A stretch of DNA of 64,000 bases from Rhizophagus irregularis (lineage: Eukaryota > Glomeromycota > Glomeromycetes > Glomerales > Glomeraceae), in contig NC_089444.1 in NCBI RefSeq assembly GCF_026210795.1, forward strand, positions 3,214,501-3,278,500, given 5' to 3'. A program made the translations under genes and the position numbers. The notes under the pieces were generated by a model, which was given only the letters and a program-made list of their open reading frames with translations, was not told the origin of the DNA and searched no databases. Of the stretch, positions 22,751-31,336 are shown piece after piece; position 1 is the stretch's first letter, and the number at the start of each line of letters is the position of its first letter.

Positions 22751-25084
22751 TTAAGCTCTTTGGTGTTTTTCTATCTCCTTATATACTTTTCTCCAACTAC
22801 TATCGTCATTCCTAACTTCAATTTGACTGTATCTTTTGGTATCTTTGTATACATCCTGGTTTTCTTTAAACATTTTAACCATGTCCAAATATTCATTTTT
22901 CTTTAATGTTGGGTATGACGATTTCTCCATTTTCTTCATTTCTCTTCCAATATAATTTTCCCAACATACATCGCCATCTTTTTCCAAAAATATCACTATT
23001 GATTCATCTATTGTTCCTTTTAATCTGAATATTTCTTTTTCCATCTCATGGTTCCCATGTGGAGTAATTAATCCTCTGTTGAAACTTTTCGTCTTCTGAT
23101 AATAATATTCGCAATATGGCGATTTGTCTAGAATTATTATATCCGTATCTTCATCATATTCTAATATTCTTCTGTTTATTTGTTCTACTACTTCCTTTCT
23201 AAATTTCCATTCTGTTTCTAATTTTGATTCGTGAAATTCACCTTTGTCTTTTCTTCTCCTTTTGAATGTATTAAATCTTACTTTTAATCCTTGCTTTTCC
23301 CACTCTTTAATCAAATTTTGTACTATACTTGTTTTTCCTAATCCATCCACTCCATCGATTATAATAACTTGTGGCTTATTTTCTCTTCCCAATTTCTTTA
23401 ATAATTCTTTTTCTGTCCTTTCCTCCAAATTCAAAAGTATTGCTTCTTTATTGGTAAAATATTTTTCATCATCCCATCTCCCTTTAAATCTTTTAGCATT
23501 ATACCATTTATTCCTAAATTTGATATATCTCAATTTCCCCTTATTACTTTCTATTTTTGTTATTTCTTGATTCTCGTTCCTTTCTGTTTCTTTTTCTTTA
23601 AATCTCAGTCTTGATAATCCATCTGCATTTTTAATTTTCTTTCCACTTCTATGTACTATTTTAAAATCAAATTGTTGTAATTTCATTACCCATCTTGCTC
23701 TCCTTCCCGTTTGTTCCTTTCCGTCTGTTAATCCTTTTAATGCTACGTGATCTGTTATCACTATAAATTTCCTTCCTACTAAATATTTCTGAAAATGTTG
23801 TATTCCCCAAAATACCGCTAAGCATTCCAATTCTGTTGGTGGATAATTCTTCTCTGCTCCAACTGTACTCCTACTTGCGTAAGCTATTACAACCTCTTTA
23901 TTTTCTTCATTCATTTGAGCTAACACTGCTCCTAGTCCTATCTTAGATCCATCAGTTATCAATATAAATTCTCTGCTGAAATCCGGATATACTAAAATTG
24001 GATTTTCTGTCAATTTTGTCCTTAATACGTCAAATGCTTCTTGTTGTTCTTCTTTCCATTCAAACTTTTCATTCTTTCTTGTTAAGTTAAGCAAAGGTTT
24101 TGCTATCTTCGAAAAACCTTTTATAAATCTCCTATAATATGAACATAATCCTAAAAATGATCTTACTTCTGTGACAGTTTTCGGCCTCCTCATATTTTCT
24201 ATTTTCTCAACTTTCTCTTTATCCGGTCGCAATCCATCTCTTCCTACTATATGCCCTAAAAAATTTATATTTCTCAATCCAAACTGACATTTCTTCAATT
24301 TCACAATCATATTATTCTCTCTCAATTTACTCAATACTTTATCTACATGTTCTATATGCTCCTCAAAATCTTCTGAATAAATCATTATATCATCTAAATA
24401 CACTGTAACAAATTCTCCTATATATTCTTTTAATATTTTATCCATTAATCTCTGAAATGTTCCTGGTGCATTCTTCAATCCAAATGGCATAACATTGTAT
24501 TCATATAATCCTTGTGAACAAATGAATGCTGTTTTCTCTTTATCTTCTTCTGCCATTTCTACTTGATGATATCCTGCTGCTAAATCCAAACTTGTGAACC
24601 AACTTCCCTTTCTAAATTTTTCTAACAATTCGTCTATCCGGGGTAAAGGATATTCATCTGACTTTGTCACATTATTTAGCTTTCTATAATCTATACAAAA
24701 TCTATAATTTCCAGTTTTCTTTCCTGCTAACGTTACTGGAGATGCCCAATTACTCCATGATTCTCTTATCTTCCCCATCTTTAACAATTGTTCAATTTCT
24801 TTCTTTATAAACTTTCCTTTTTCATCAGTTTCTTTATATCTCTTTTGTGCTATTGGTCCTTGATTTTCTTCAATTATTATTTCATGTTTAACTGTATTTA
24901 TCCTTCCCAATTTCTCTTCGTCATATTCGAATATATCTTCATATTCCCTTATCAATTTTTTAAATGCTATTCTCTCCTCATCGCTCATTTCTCCCAGATG
25001 TGTTTTCTTTTCAAATTTTTCTTCTTTGCTCTCATTTAGCATCTTTACCGTCTCTCCTTCATTCAGAAAGCCAAGACCATTCAT
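22751..25084 (-). CDS. pol: Reverse transcriptase-RNase H fused to a thymidylate-kinase-like domain
   Basis: A 777-residue frame. RT spans about residues 80-335, with D167 in SLDLAAGYHQ and the YLDD active site at 229-232. RNase H follows (D378 in ITDGSKIG, E420 in ELECLAV, D445 in ITDHVALK, D488 in NADGLSRL). After a basic linker (about 500-570) comes a P-loop domain of about 205 residues: Walker A GVDGLGKTS at 578-586, IILDKSPY at 651-657 in the place of the DR(Y/W) motif, and FLEKDGDVCWENY at 699. Order, length and the DGxDGxGK(T/S) signature fit thymidylate kinase. The likely role is making dNTP precursors for cDNA synthesis (inference). The start ATG overlaps the protease stop as ATGA. 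Other P-loop nucleotide kinases are the main alternative for the C-terminal domain. Confidence 0.9.
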   Translation of the reverse strand: MNGLGFLNEGETVKMLNESKEEKFEKKTHLGEMSDEERIAFKKLIREYEDIFEYDEEKLGRINTVKHEIIIEENQGPIAQKRYKETDEKGKFIKKEIEQLLKMGKIRESWSNWASPVTLAGKKTGNYRFCIDYRKLNNVTKSDEYPLPRIDELLEKFRKGSWFTSLDLAAGYHQVEMAEEDKEKTAFICSQGLYEYNVMPFGLKNAPGTFQRLMDKILKEYIGEFVTVYLDDIMIYSEDFEEHIEHVDKVLSKLRENNMIVKLKKCQFGLRNINFLGHIVGRDGLRPDKEKVEKIENMRRPKTVTEVRSFLGLCSYYRRFIKGFSKIAKPLLNLTRKNEKFEWKEEQQEAFDVLRTKLTENPILVYPDFSREFILITDGSKIGLGAVLAQMNEENKEVVIAYASRSTVGAEKNYPPTELECLAVFWGIQHFQKYLVGRKFIVITDHVALKGLTDGKEQTGRRARWVMKLQQFDFKIVHRSGKKIKNADGLSRLRFKEKETERNENQEITKIESNKGKLRYIKFRNKWYNAKRFKGRWDDEKYFTNKEAILLNLEERTEKELLKKLGRENKPQVIIIDGVDGLGKTSIVQNLIKEWEKQGLKVRFNTFKRRRKDKGEFHESKLETEWKFRKEVVEQINRRILEYDEDTDIIILDKSPYCEYYYQKTKSFNRGLITPHGNHEMEKEIFRLKGTIDESIVIFLEKDGDVCWENYIGREMKKMEKSSYPTLKKNEYLDMVKMFKENQDVYKDTKRYSQIEVRNDDSSWRKVYKEIEKHQRA

Positions 25085-25671
25085 TTTTCCTCATCCCTCT
25101 TTTCTCTATCAGTTTTTACAATCGATAACAACTCTTCTTTTTCCATCTCCTCATATTCATCTTCAACCTCTGACTCTTCACTAGAATTGCCATCTATATC
25201 ATCTATATTCTTTGGATCTCCATTAAATTCACCCCTATTCCCTGACTCCTCAAATTCAACATTTTTCTTTCCTCTAAAATCAATTGGTATTTCATATATT
25301 CCATTATCCCATTCTATTGTTAACAGACCTTCTTTCATATTTATTATCCCATATCTTAATAAATCAGTTCCTAATATCAAATCTTTTCTTCCCGAGTCAA
25401 TTACTTCGAACTCTAAAGGTATTTCTAAATTTTCATCAATTTCTATTCTAATTTCCACTCTTCCTAATGAAGCTATGTTATTTCCATCTGCTATTGTTAA
25501 TACGACATTACTTTCCTTCGTTATTGGTATATTTAATTCTTTTCTCAGTTCATTCGTTATTACTGAAGGTCCTGCTCCTGTATCAACTAATGCTCTAATC
25601 ATTTTTCCTTCAATTATTATATTACATCTTGTTGCTTGTGATTTTTCTTCTTTCTGATTAATATTCTTCAA
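25081..25671 (-). CDS. pol: Retropepsin-type protease frame, about 196 residues
   Basis: The aspartic protease core is clear: RALVDTGAGPSVI (catalytic DTGA), then ILGTDLLRYGI matching the conserved LG-x-D-L-L element of Ty3-type proteases. The C-terminal third is strongly acidic. The frame has no ATG at its start; it is in phase with the nucleocapsid frame upstream and separated from it only by a TGA at 25689-25687 followed by CTA. It would cut the Gag-Pol precursor. Expression by stop-codon readthrough is inferred from the UGA CUA context. The frame ends in TGA, overlapping the ATG of the RT frame. Confidence 0.88.
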   Translation of the reverse strand: MKNINQKEEKSQATRCNIIIEGKMIRALVDTGAGPSVITNELRKELNIPITKESNVVLTIADGNNIASLGRVEIRIEIDENLEIPLEFEVIDSGRKDLILGTDLLRYGIINMKEGLLTIEWDNGIYEIPIDFRGKKNVEFEESGNRGEFNGDPKNIDDIDGNSSEESEVEDEYEEMEKEELLSIVKTDREKRDEEK

Positions 25672-25686
25672 TTCCCCCGAGTGTAG

Positions 25687-26532
25687 TCAATATCTCAAAC
25701 CATTTAATAATTTCTTCCTTACTTCTGGTCTTTCATTCATCATTTGTCCCCAATTAATTGGTACGCTTGAATTTACAAATTGTTCAAATGGATCAAAATC
25801 TCCAACATTTGGTATATTTCGATTTAACTTCACTTTCTCGTTTGTACATTCTCTAGCAAAATGTCCTTGTTGTCCACAATTGTGACACCTATTATTATTC
25901 TTTCTAGTTTCATATCCTTTCTGTAATTGTTCTTTTGTAAAACCCCTCTTATTATTCTCCTGTGCTTTTTGCTGTTGTCCTTGCCATTGTGCATTTCTTC
26001 TTCTATCTCTTTCATCGTTCATAACCTTGTCTTTATTTCTTTCACTCTTTCTAGGTGGTACTGGGAACATATCATATCTCTCCTCATCTTCATAGTTATT
26101 CACTTCGTATCCATCGAATCCATTATTATAGTTATCATATCCACCACCCTCATTATATCCATCATATTCATCATTATATTCCATATTATACACATTATAT
26201 CCTTCACCATAATATTCTTCATCAAGGTAATTAACTTGATTATTTTGGCTATATGACCCTTTATTATTTCCTCCATATGATCTTCTTTGACCTTCCCTAC
26301 AAACTCTAGAAGTATGTCCTTTTCTTCCACATGTATAGCAAGTCATTCTATCCCAGTTCATATTATTTCTTTGGACATTATTATTTCCGATCGGTCTCCT
26401 ATCATTCCTATTCCTTTGCATTATATACGCTTCATTTCTTTGCATTACATGTGCTTCCAACCTTTTCATTCCATTAATTAACTCATCCCATTCCTCACTT
26501 TTAACTTCTTTTTTTTTGTAATTCTTTCGCAA
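25687..26532 (-). CDS. gag: Nucleocapsid frame with two CCHC knuckles, about 281 residues
   Basis: Two zinc knuckles are visible, CYTCGRKGHTSRVC (about residues 65-78) and CHNCGQQGHFAREC (216-229). They are separated by a Tyr/Gly/Asn-rich, low-complexity segment (about 85-150) and a basic stretch. It binds the genomic RNA during particle assembly. The open frame begins at a TTG and overlaps the end of Gag by about 30 bases in the +1 frame, so it is most likely made as a Gag extension through a frameshift. It ends at TGA, followed by CTA and the in-phase protease. Confidence 0.85.
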   Translation of the reverse strand: MRKNYKKKEVKSEEWDELINGMKRLEAHVMQRNEAYIMQRNRNDRRPIGNNNVQRNNMNWDRMTCYTCGRKGHTSRVCREGQRRSYGGNNKGSYSQNNQVNYLDEEYYGEGYNVYNMEYNDEYDGYNEGGGYDNYNNGFDGYEVNNYEDEERYDMFPVPPRKSERNKDKVMNDERDRRRNAQWQGQQQKAQENNKRGFTKEQLQKGYETRKNNNRCHNCGQQGHFARECTNEKVKLNRNIPNVGDFDPFEQFVNSSVPINWGQMMNERPEVRKKLLNGLRY

Positions 26533-27310
26533 TTGGATTCATTCCTTTATATTCATTTGTCTTTTCTTTCAAAATTTCTTCCATGTTTTTCTCTTGTCCT
26601 ACTCGTTTCATATCTAACCCCGTTGTTTTCATTAACAACTCATCCTTCGCTTCCTCTTCTCTTTTTGCTTCGTTAACTGCATCATTCAGATTCGTCGGAT
26701 TACTTCTCCTAACATGATAACCTAGCATAGCATCTAACCCTTGAATAAAATAATTCACTTGATATAAATCATCTAACGCATGACCTCTAGTTGCAACTCT
26801 TAATATTGACCTAAATCTTCTAGTATATTCCTCAACACTTTCATTTGTTCCCTGTCTAATTCTTGTTAATTCTAACATCTTTCTTCTTTGAACATCATTC
26901 CTAGTAAATCTGTCGATTAATCTTCTTTTTAAATTCCTGTCCTCATTATGGTCACACCAATTCACTAAATTAGCTGCTACCCTTTCTTTTTCCTCATTAT
27001 ACCATTGTAATGCAATTCCTCTTAAACAAGTTATAGCTATGTTTGCCTTATTTTGTCTACATACACCTCCTCCAACATTTCCTTCTGGTCGTCCACTTAC
27101 TGTAAATGCTATCTCAAATTGTCTAATCCAATCATTAATATCTTCATCCTCTTTTCCACTAAAAGTTGGCATACCTACTATTCCCCCTATTCCTGCAGTC
27201 TGAATCCTATCCGCCAAAGTCTGTCCTGCTCCTAACGCATTATCTAATGCATTTGGTGCCAATCCCATAGCATTCTCCATTATTCTTCTTATTTGTGCTT
27301 CATTTGCCAT
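26501..27310 (-). CDS. gag: Gag capsid, 269 residues
   Basis: The frame starts with ATG at 27310. The Retrotrans_gag-type capsid signature is readable: PTFSGKEDEDINDWIRQFE, then ALQWYNEE, then RRKMLELTRIRQGTNESVEEYTRRF-type residues. It forms the shell of the virus-like particle. The frame upstream of the ATG is open for 63 further codons to a single TAA (27502-27500), beyond which the 697-residue ORF0 reads in the same phase. The end of Gag overlaps the nucleocapsid frame at a run of nine A residues. Confidence 0.9.
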   Translation of the reverse strand: MANEAQIRRIMENAMGLAPNALDNALGAGQTLADRIQTAGIGGIVGMPTFSGKEDEDINDWIRQFEIAFTVSGRPEGNVGGGVCRQNKANIAITCLRGIALQWYNEEKERVAANLVNWCDHNEDRNLKRRLIDRFTRNDVQRRKMLELTRIRQGTNESVEEYTRRFRSILRVATRGHALDDLYQVNYFIQGLDAMLGYHVRRSNPTNLNDAVNEAKREEEAKDELLMKTTGLDMKRVGQEKNMEEILKEKTNEYKGMNPIAKELQKKRS

Positions 27311-27499
27311 ATTTACTATATTCTCTTGAAATAATTCTTGTAAATTGTAATCAGATATTTCACTTTCTGTGTCAGAATTTTTAAAATTTAATGAACTATT
27401 CGAATCTGAATTTTGATTCAGACCAAAACCTCCTGTATTTATAACATTTTCGATTTCATTTTCAGATTCTTCTTCTTCAAAATCTTCATCACTTCCGTC

Positions 27500-29593
27500 T
27501 TATATTTCATCCGGACTTAATATTTCTCCAGTCTTTTCTGAATCATCTGTATTATCTTCTTCTGATTCTTCATTATCACTCTTTTCACCACTTTCTTCAC
27601 TATCTATTATTCCTGCTTGTTCTTTCAACAACTTATCTAACTTTTTCTTCAATTCTTTTTCCGACTCATTCTTATTTTCTTGAAAGATTTCAATGAATTC
27701 TTTATCTAAAATTTCTCCATCTGTATATCCCATACTAGTTAATCTTAACAATTCTTCTTCAGTTATCATTGTTCCAATATCTTCAAAAATCTTTTGCAAT
27801 CTTTTTACCCGATCATCAATTTCATCAATATCTTCTTCCTCACAATCTTTGCATATAGTTCCTTCTAATCTAAACATATCATTCATCCATCTTATTTCGC
27901 ATCTTTCGCACCAAGTTGTATTCTCATTTAACCACTTATGAATCTCTTTTCTTAACTCTCTATTTTCTAATTCTATTATTCCCATATACCTTTCTATGAA
28001 TTCTTCTGTTACCATTATTCGATTATTAACTCCAAAATTCTTTATTCTTTGAATTTCCGATACATCCATTTCGTATCCTAATTTTTCTAAGTTGTTTTTT
28101 AGTTCTATTAATTCATCTTGTTCATCTTCCCGTATTTCCCGATTACATTCTTCACATCTGCCATTTTCTTTTGATATTATATAATCTAATTTCTGCTTAT
28201 TGCATCTATTACATATTATCGTACTCAAATCCATCCATTCCTTTATGTCTTCAGACTTATCAAATCTCCCTTCCTGAAAAATATAGTATCTTATAAAATT
28301 ACTTGTTGACAGTATTCCCGTTTCTATCTTTTCTTTTATTCCAAATTTCATTATTTCTCTGACGAGCTTTTCCTTTGGGTTTACTATTAGTTGTCTTAAT
28401 CCTATTCTTATTTCACTTAACTTCCACGTTTTATCTTCTACTATTATTTCTATTTCTTCTTCAGAATCATGTATTTCATTATCTTCTCCTTGCTCTATCT
28501 CTATAAGCTTGAATTTTTGTGTTCTTTCCATCGCTTCTTTTAAATCTGTTACAATCCATTCTATTACTCCATCATCTATTCTCAATATAATAGGATCTCT
28601 TGCGTCTATATCTTCACTATCTTTAAATGTCATGCTATCTGTCAGTTTTCTTACAGTATCTTCTTGCAAATTTTCTCCCTCAGATAACATCTTCTCGAAC
28701 CATTCTGGTGAATCATTTTCATGATATGTATGTATTTGTTTACCTTCATATTTGTCATTCCACCAGTACCTGAATCTTTCAAATCTAAGATATAAACTCA
28801 CATTAAAATTCTTTTTCATTTCATAACTTTCTAAGCTATCTTCACTTTCTGAATCTTCTGGTTCTTTTGTAAAGCCCCTAGTATCTATAAATATTCTTAT
28901 TATCTTTTGTACCATATTCCTGTGATATTCGTGAACATTTTCTATGTCTATATTCCCATATTCCATATTGGACATTAATTCTTTTACTTTCTCCTCATTC
29001 GTAGCTATTCCTTCTTCTTCATAAAGTAATTCCCTGAATGTCTTTATTGCTCCCATCTTTACCCGTAATGGTTTAACTTCTTTCGATGTGATCTTGTACC
29101 ATTGCCAAAATTTTTCAAACCTTCTTTCAACATCCCAATCTTCCAAAATATATTTGTGTTCTATTAATTCAGGATTCCCAATTAATCTATCAAATACTTC
29201 ATTCTCTAAATCTCCTTCAATACAATCTCTTACAATTACTAATATAATTGTTCGTAATCCTTTTTCTTTCATTTTTGGTTGTATTCTATATCTTATTGAC
29301 TCTGTTATTCTATCCATTATGTCTCTACATTTTCCCTTGTGTATTGTATCTTCTCTTTCTGAATTATCTATACTTAATAAATCTATTACTCCCTTGATCG
29401 TTACATTATTATATATTATTATTGTATCTTCGAACTTAAATAATGCATCCCAAAATTTCTTGAATACCATTGGTTCATTTCCTATCGGATGACATAATTC
29501 ACAATTTAAACATTCATCTAATTCTCCCGTTCTTAACTCATGTTCTTCTTTATGTGTCCTATATTCACTTTCCCATTGATGGTACCATTCCAT
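27500..29593 (-). CDS. ORF0: unknown 697-residue protein with two Cys4/helix modules
   Basis: The frame starts at an ATG (29593) after a 1.7-kb leader. The N-terminus has CLNCELCHP. The C-terminal half contains an apparent internal duplication: a Cys4 ribbon (CNRCNKQKLDY..CEEC, and CERCEIRWMND..CKDC), each followed by a helical, Leu/Glu-rich segment (LEKLGYEMDVSEI and FEDIGTMITEEEL). The last 60 residues are highly acidic. It ends in TAA, and the acidic frame continues (DGSDEDFEEEES) into Gag, so ORF0 and Gag may once have been, or may still be by readthrough, one protein. An ORF of this size before Gag is unusual for Ty3/Gypsy. I do not recognise the family. Confidence 0.8.
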   Translation of the reverse strand: MEWYHQWESEYRTHKEEHELRTGELDECLNCELCHPIGNEPMVFKKFWDALFKFEDTIIIYNNVTIKGVIDLLSIDNSEREDTIHKGKCRDIMDRITESIRYRIQPKMKEKGLRTIILVIVRDCIEGDLENEVFDRLIGNPELIEHKYILEDWDVERRFEKFWQWYKITSKEVKPLRVKMGAIKTFRELLYEEEGIATNEEKVKELMSNMEYGNIDIENVHEYHRNMVQKIIRIFIDTRGFTKEPEDSESEDSLESYEMKKNFNVSLYLRFERFRYWWNDKYEGKQIHTYHENDSPEWFEKMLSEGENLQEDTVRKLTDSMTFKDSEDIDARDPIILRIDDGVIEWIVTDLKEAMERTQKFKLIEIEQGEDNEIHDSEEEIEIIVEDKTWKLSEIRIGLRQLIVNPKEKLVREIMKFGIKEKIETGILSTSNFIRYYIFQEGRFDKSEDIKEWMDLSTIICNRCNKQKLDYIISKENGRCEECNREIREDEQDELIELKNNLEKLGYEMDVSEIQRIKNFGVNNRIMVTEEFIERYMGIIELENRELRKEIHKWLNENTTWCERCEIRWMNDMFRLEGTICKDCEEEDIDEIDDRVKRLQKIFEDIGTMITEEELLRLTSMGYTDGEILDKEFIEIFQENKNESEKELKKKLDKLLKEQAGIIDSEESGEKSDNEESEEDNTDDSEKTGEILSPDEI

Positions 29594-31336
29594 CGTATAC
29601 TCTAATTAAATTATTATAAATATTCATCCAGAATTCAAATTGAAATTCCACTCTCTTATATATCATTTTTATCGCTTCTATTTTGATCTTCTAACCATCC
29701 TTTACTATATTGTCCTTTCCTATTACCTATATTGAATGTATAATCTTTCTTTCATTATGAATATTCATTTAACAACTTATTTTTTTTTTCTAAATCTTTT
29801 ACTTATTCATAATATTCTTATATTAATCTTTCAATCTTTAAATCCTCTTTTTTTTTGATTTTCACAAGTTTCTTCTGCTATTCTTATCTTTCATAATTTC
29901 ATGTATATATTTTACTGCGCCATTAATTCAAAAATTATTCTAAGTCCACAATCTCCTCAGACTGCGGAGGTTTTTATTGCGCATTCTAAAAATTCTAAAA
30001 ATTTTCTAAGTTTTTACTGCGCCTCAAAATTTTCTTTTATCATCAAAATTTGTAATTTTCGCATTTCACGAACTTCAAAATTCTCATAACTTCTAAAGTT
30101 TGTGAATTTTTAGTTCTTTTTCATTATATATGTAATCTTTACATCTATATATTCAATATTACGCAAAATATCTTCTTTGTTTAATCTTGTACTAATTCCT
30201 ATTATCACCATTATGTCGACACACAACATATTATACTTTATGCGACACACGCATTTACACTTATGCGACACACGCATTTACACTTATGCGACACACGCAT
30301 TTATACTTATTTAACGGTGTTTCTTCTTATTTATTATCTTTTACAATTTAATAACCTATACTCGGCTTGCCTTTACCTTCACAATGAAGTATAGTAGTTT
30401 CGAGGTTTGCTATTCACATTTTATCATTTGACCAGCAAATATTCCTAAATTTCGCATTATTCCATAACGTTCATCTTCTTTTCGTGAGTTCAATTGCGCA
30501 TTTCCCTAAATGCTTTCAGTTTTATCTGAAGAAGTTATACTCACGATGGTTTCTCTTTTTGCCTTGTGAATTCAATTACGCATTTTCAAAATGCTTTCAG
30601 TAGGGAGATGTTCCACTCACGTCTGAGTCCAATTATTTCAATTCCCATCTGAAGAAGTTATATTCACAGCCGGTGTTTTTGTAATAGGTTCTCACGTAAC
30701 CCTTGTGTTTTAAATAGGTTCCCACGCAACCCTTGTGTTTTGGTAATAGGTTCTCACGTAACCCTTGAGTTTATAGCTTACTCGTCAACTTTTCATTACA
30801 ACATTGTATCCCCAGGAACTTCTGGCATTTGCAAAATACAATGGTGCCCCTCCCAGAATACCACATCTTACGAGGGCTTCCTAAATTTCTCGGTTTTACA
30901 ATTATTAGCGCGAAAACTTCAAAGACGACAACTTTTGTGACTTACTACAATACTTTCCGGATTTTCCTGTAATAAATCTATTATTTTGAAACGAGTTCAT
31001 TATATTCCATCATATCACCGCATCCTTCTTTTTATAATTCCTAAGGTAGGTGTACAATATCGCTATTTCGCCCGTTCCCATTTTAAAGTTTTTCAGGTAC
31101 TTACAACCTTTTTCCCCAATATTATATTTTAATTCTAACACCTCTTTTTCTGAGTTCAGATTCTTCGGAATACCACGTCGGTACCATGATCGGAACGATC
31201 CTTCCCTTCGCGAGTGATCAATTCACTTAGTTGTTAACCGTTTCCTTCTTAATACCGCATAGGTACTTGACTATATGAAGATAGTCAAAATGTCGATGCA
31301 AAGTCGACATTTCCTTTCTCGGAGCATGCACCAAAT
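29594..31336 (-). other. Gypsy 5' leader with primer-binding-site candidate and short repeats
   Basis: Directly after the 5' LTR on the coding strand comes ATTTGGTGCATGCTCCGAG. TGG followed by 13-15 tRNA-complementary bases is the normal primer-binding site layout; I cannot name the tRNA. The leader has three copies of a 23-base unit (ATGCGACACACGCATTTACAC, about 30239-30305), three copies of a unit with GGTTCTCACGTAACCC (about 30685-30772), and duplicated CTGAAGAAGTTATACTCAC motifs. No convincing gene is present in this 1.7 kb. Confidence 0.6.

Noticed and set aside
23244-26481. Many plus-strand frames across the retrotransposon
   Set aside because: They are antisense shadows rich in Ser/Leu/Phe/Ile; RT, protease, Gag and integrase motifs fix the minus strand as coding.
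30239-30310. Short direct repeats that might suggest a CRISPR array
   Set aside because: Only three back-to-back 23-base units with no unique spacers, in a eukaryotic retrotransposon leader.
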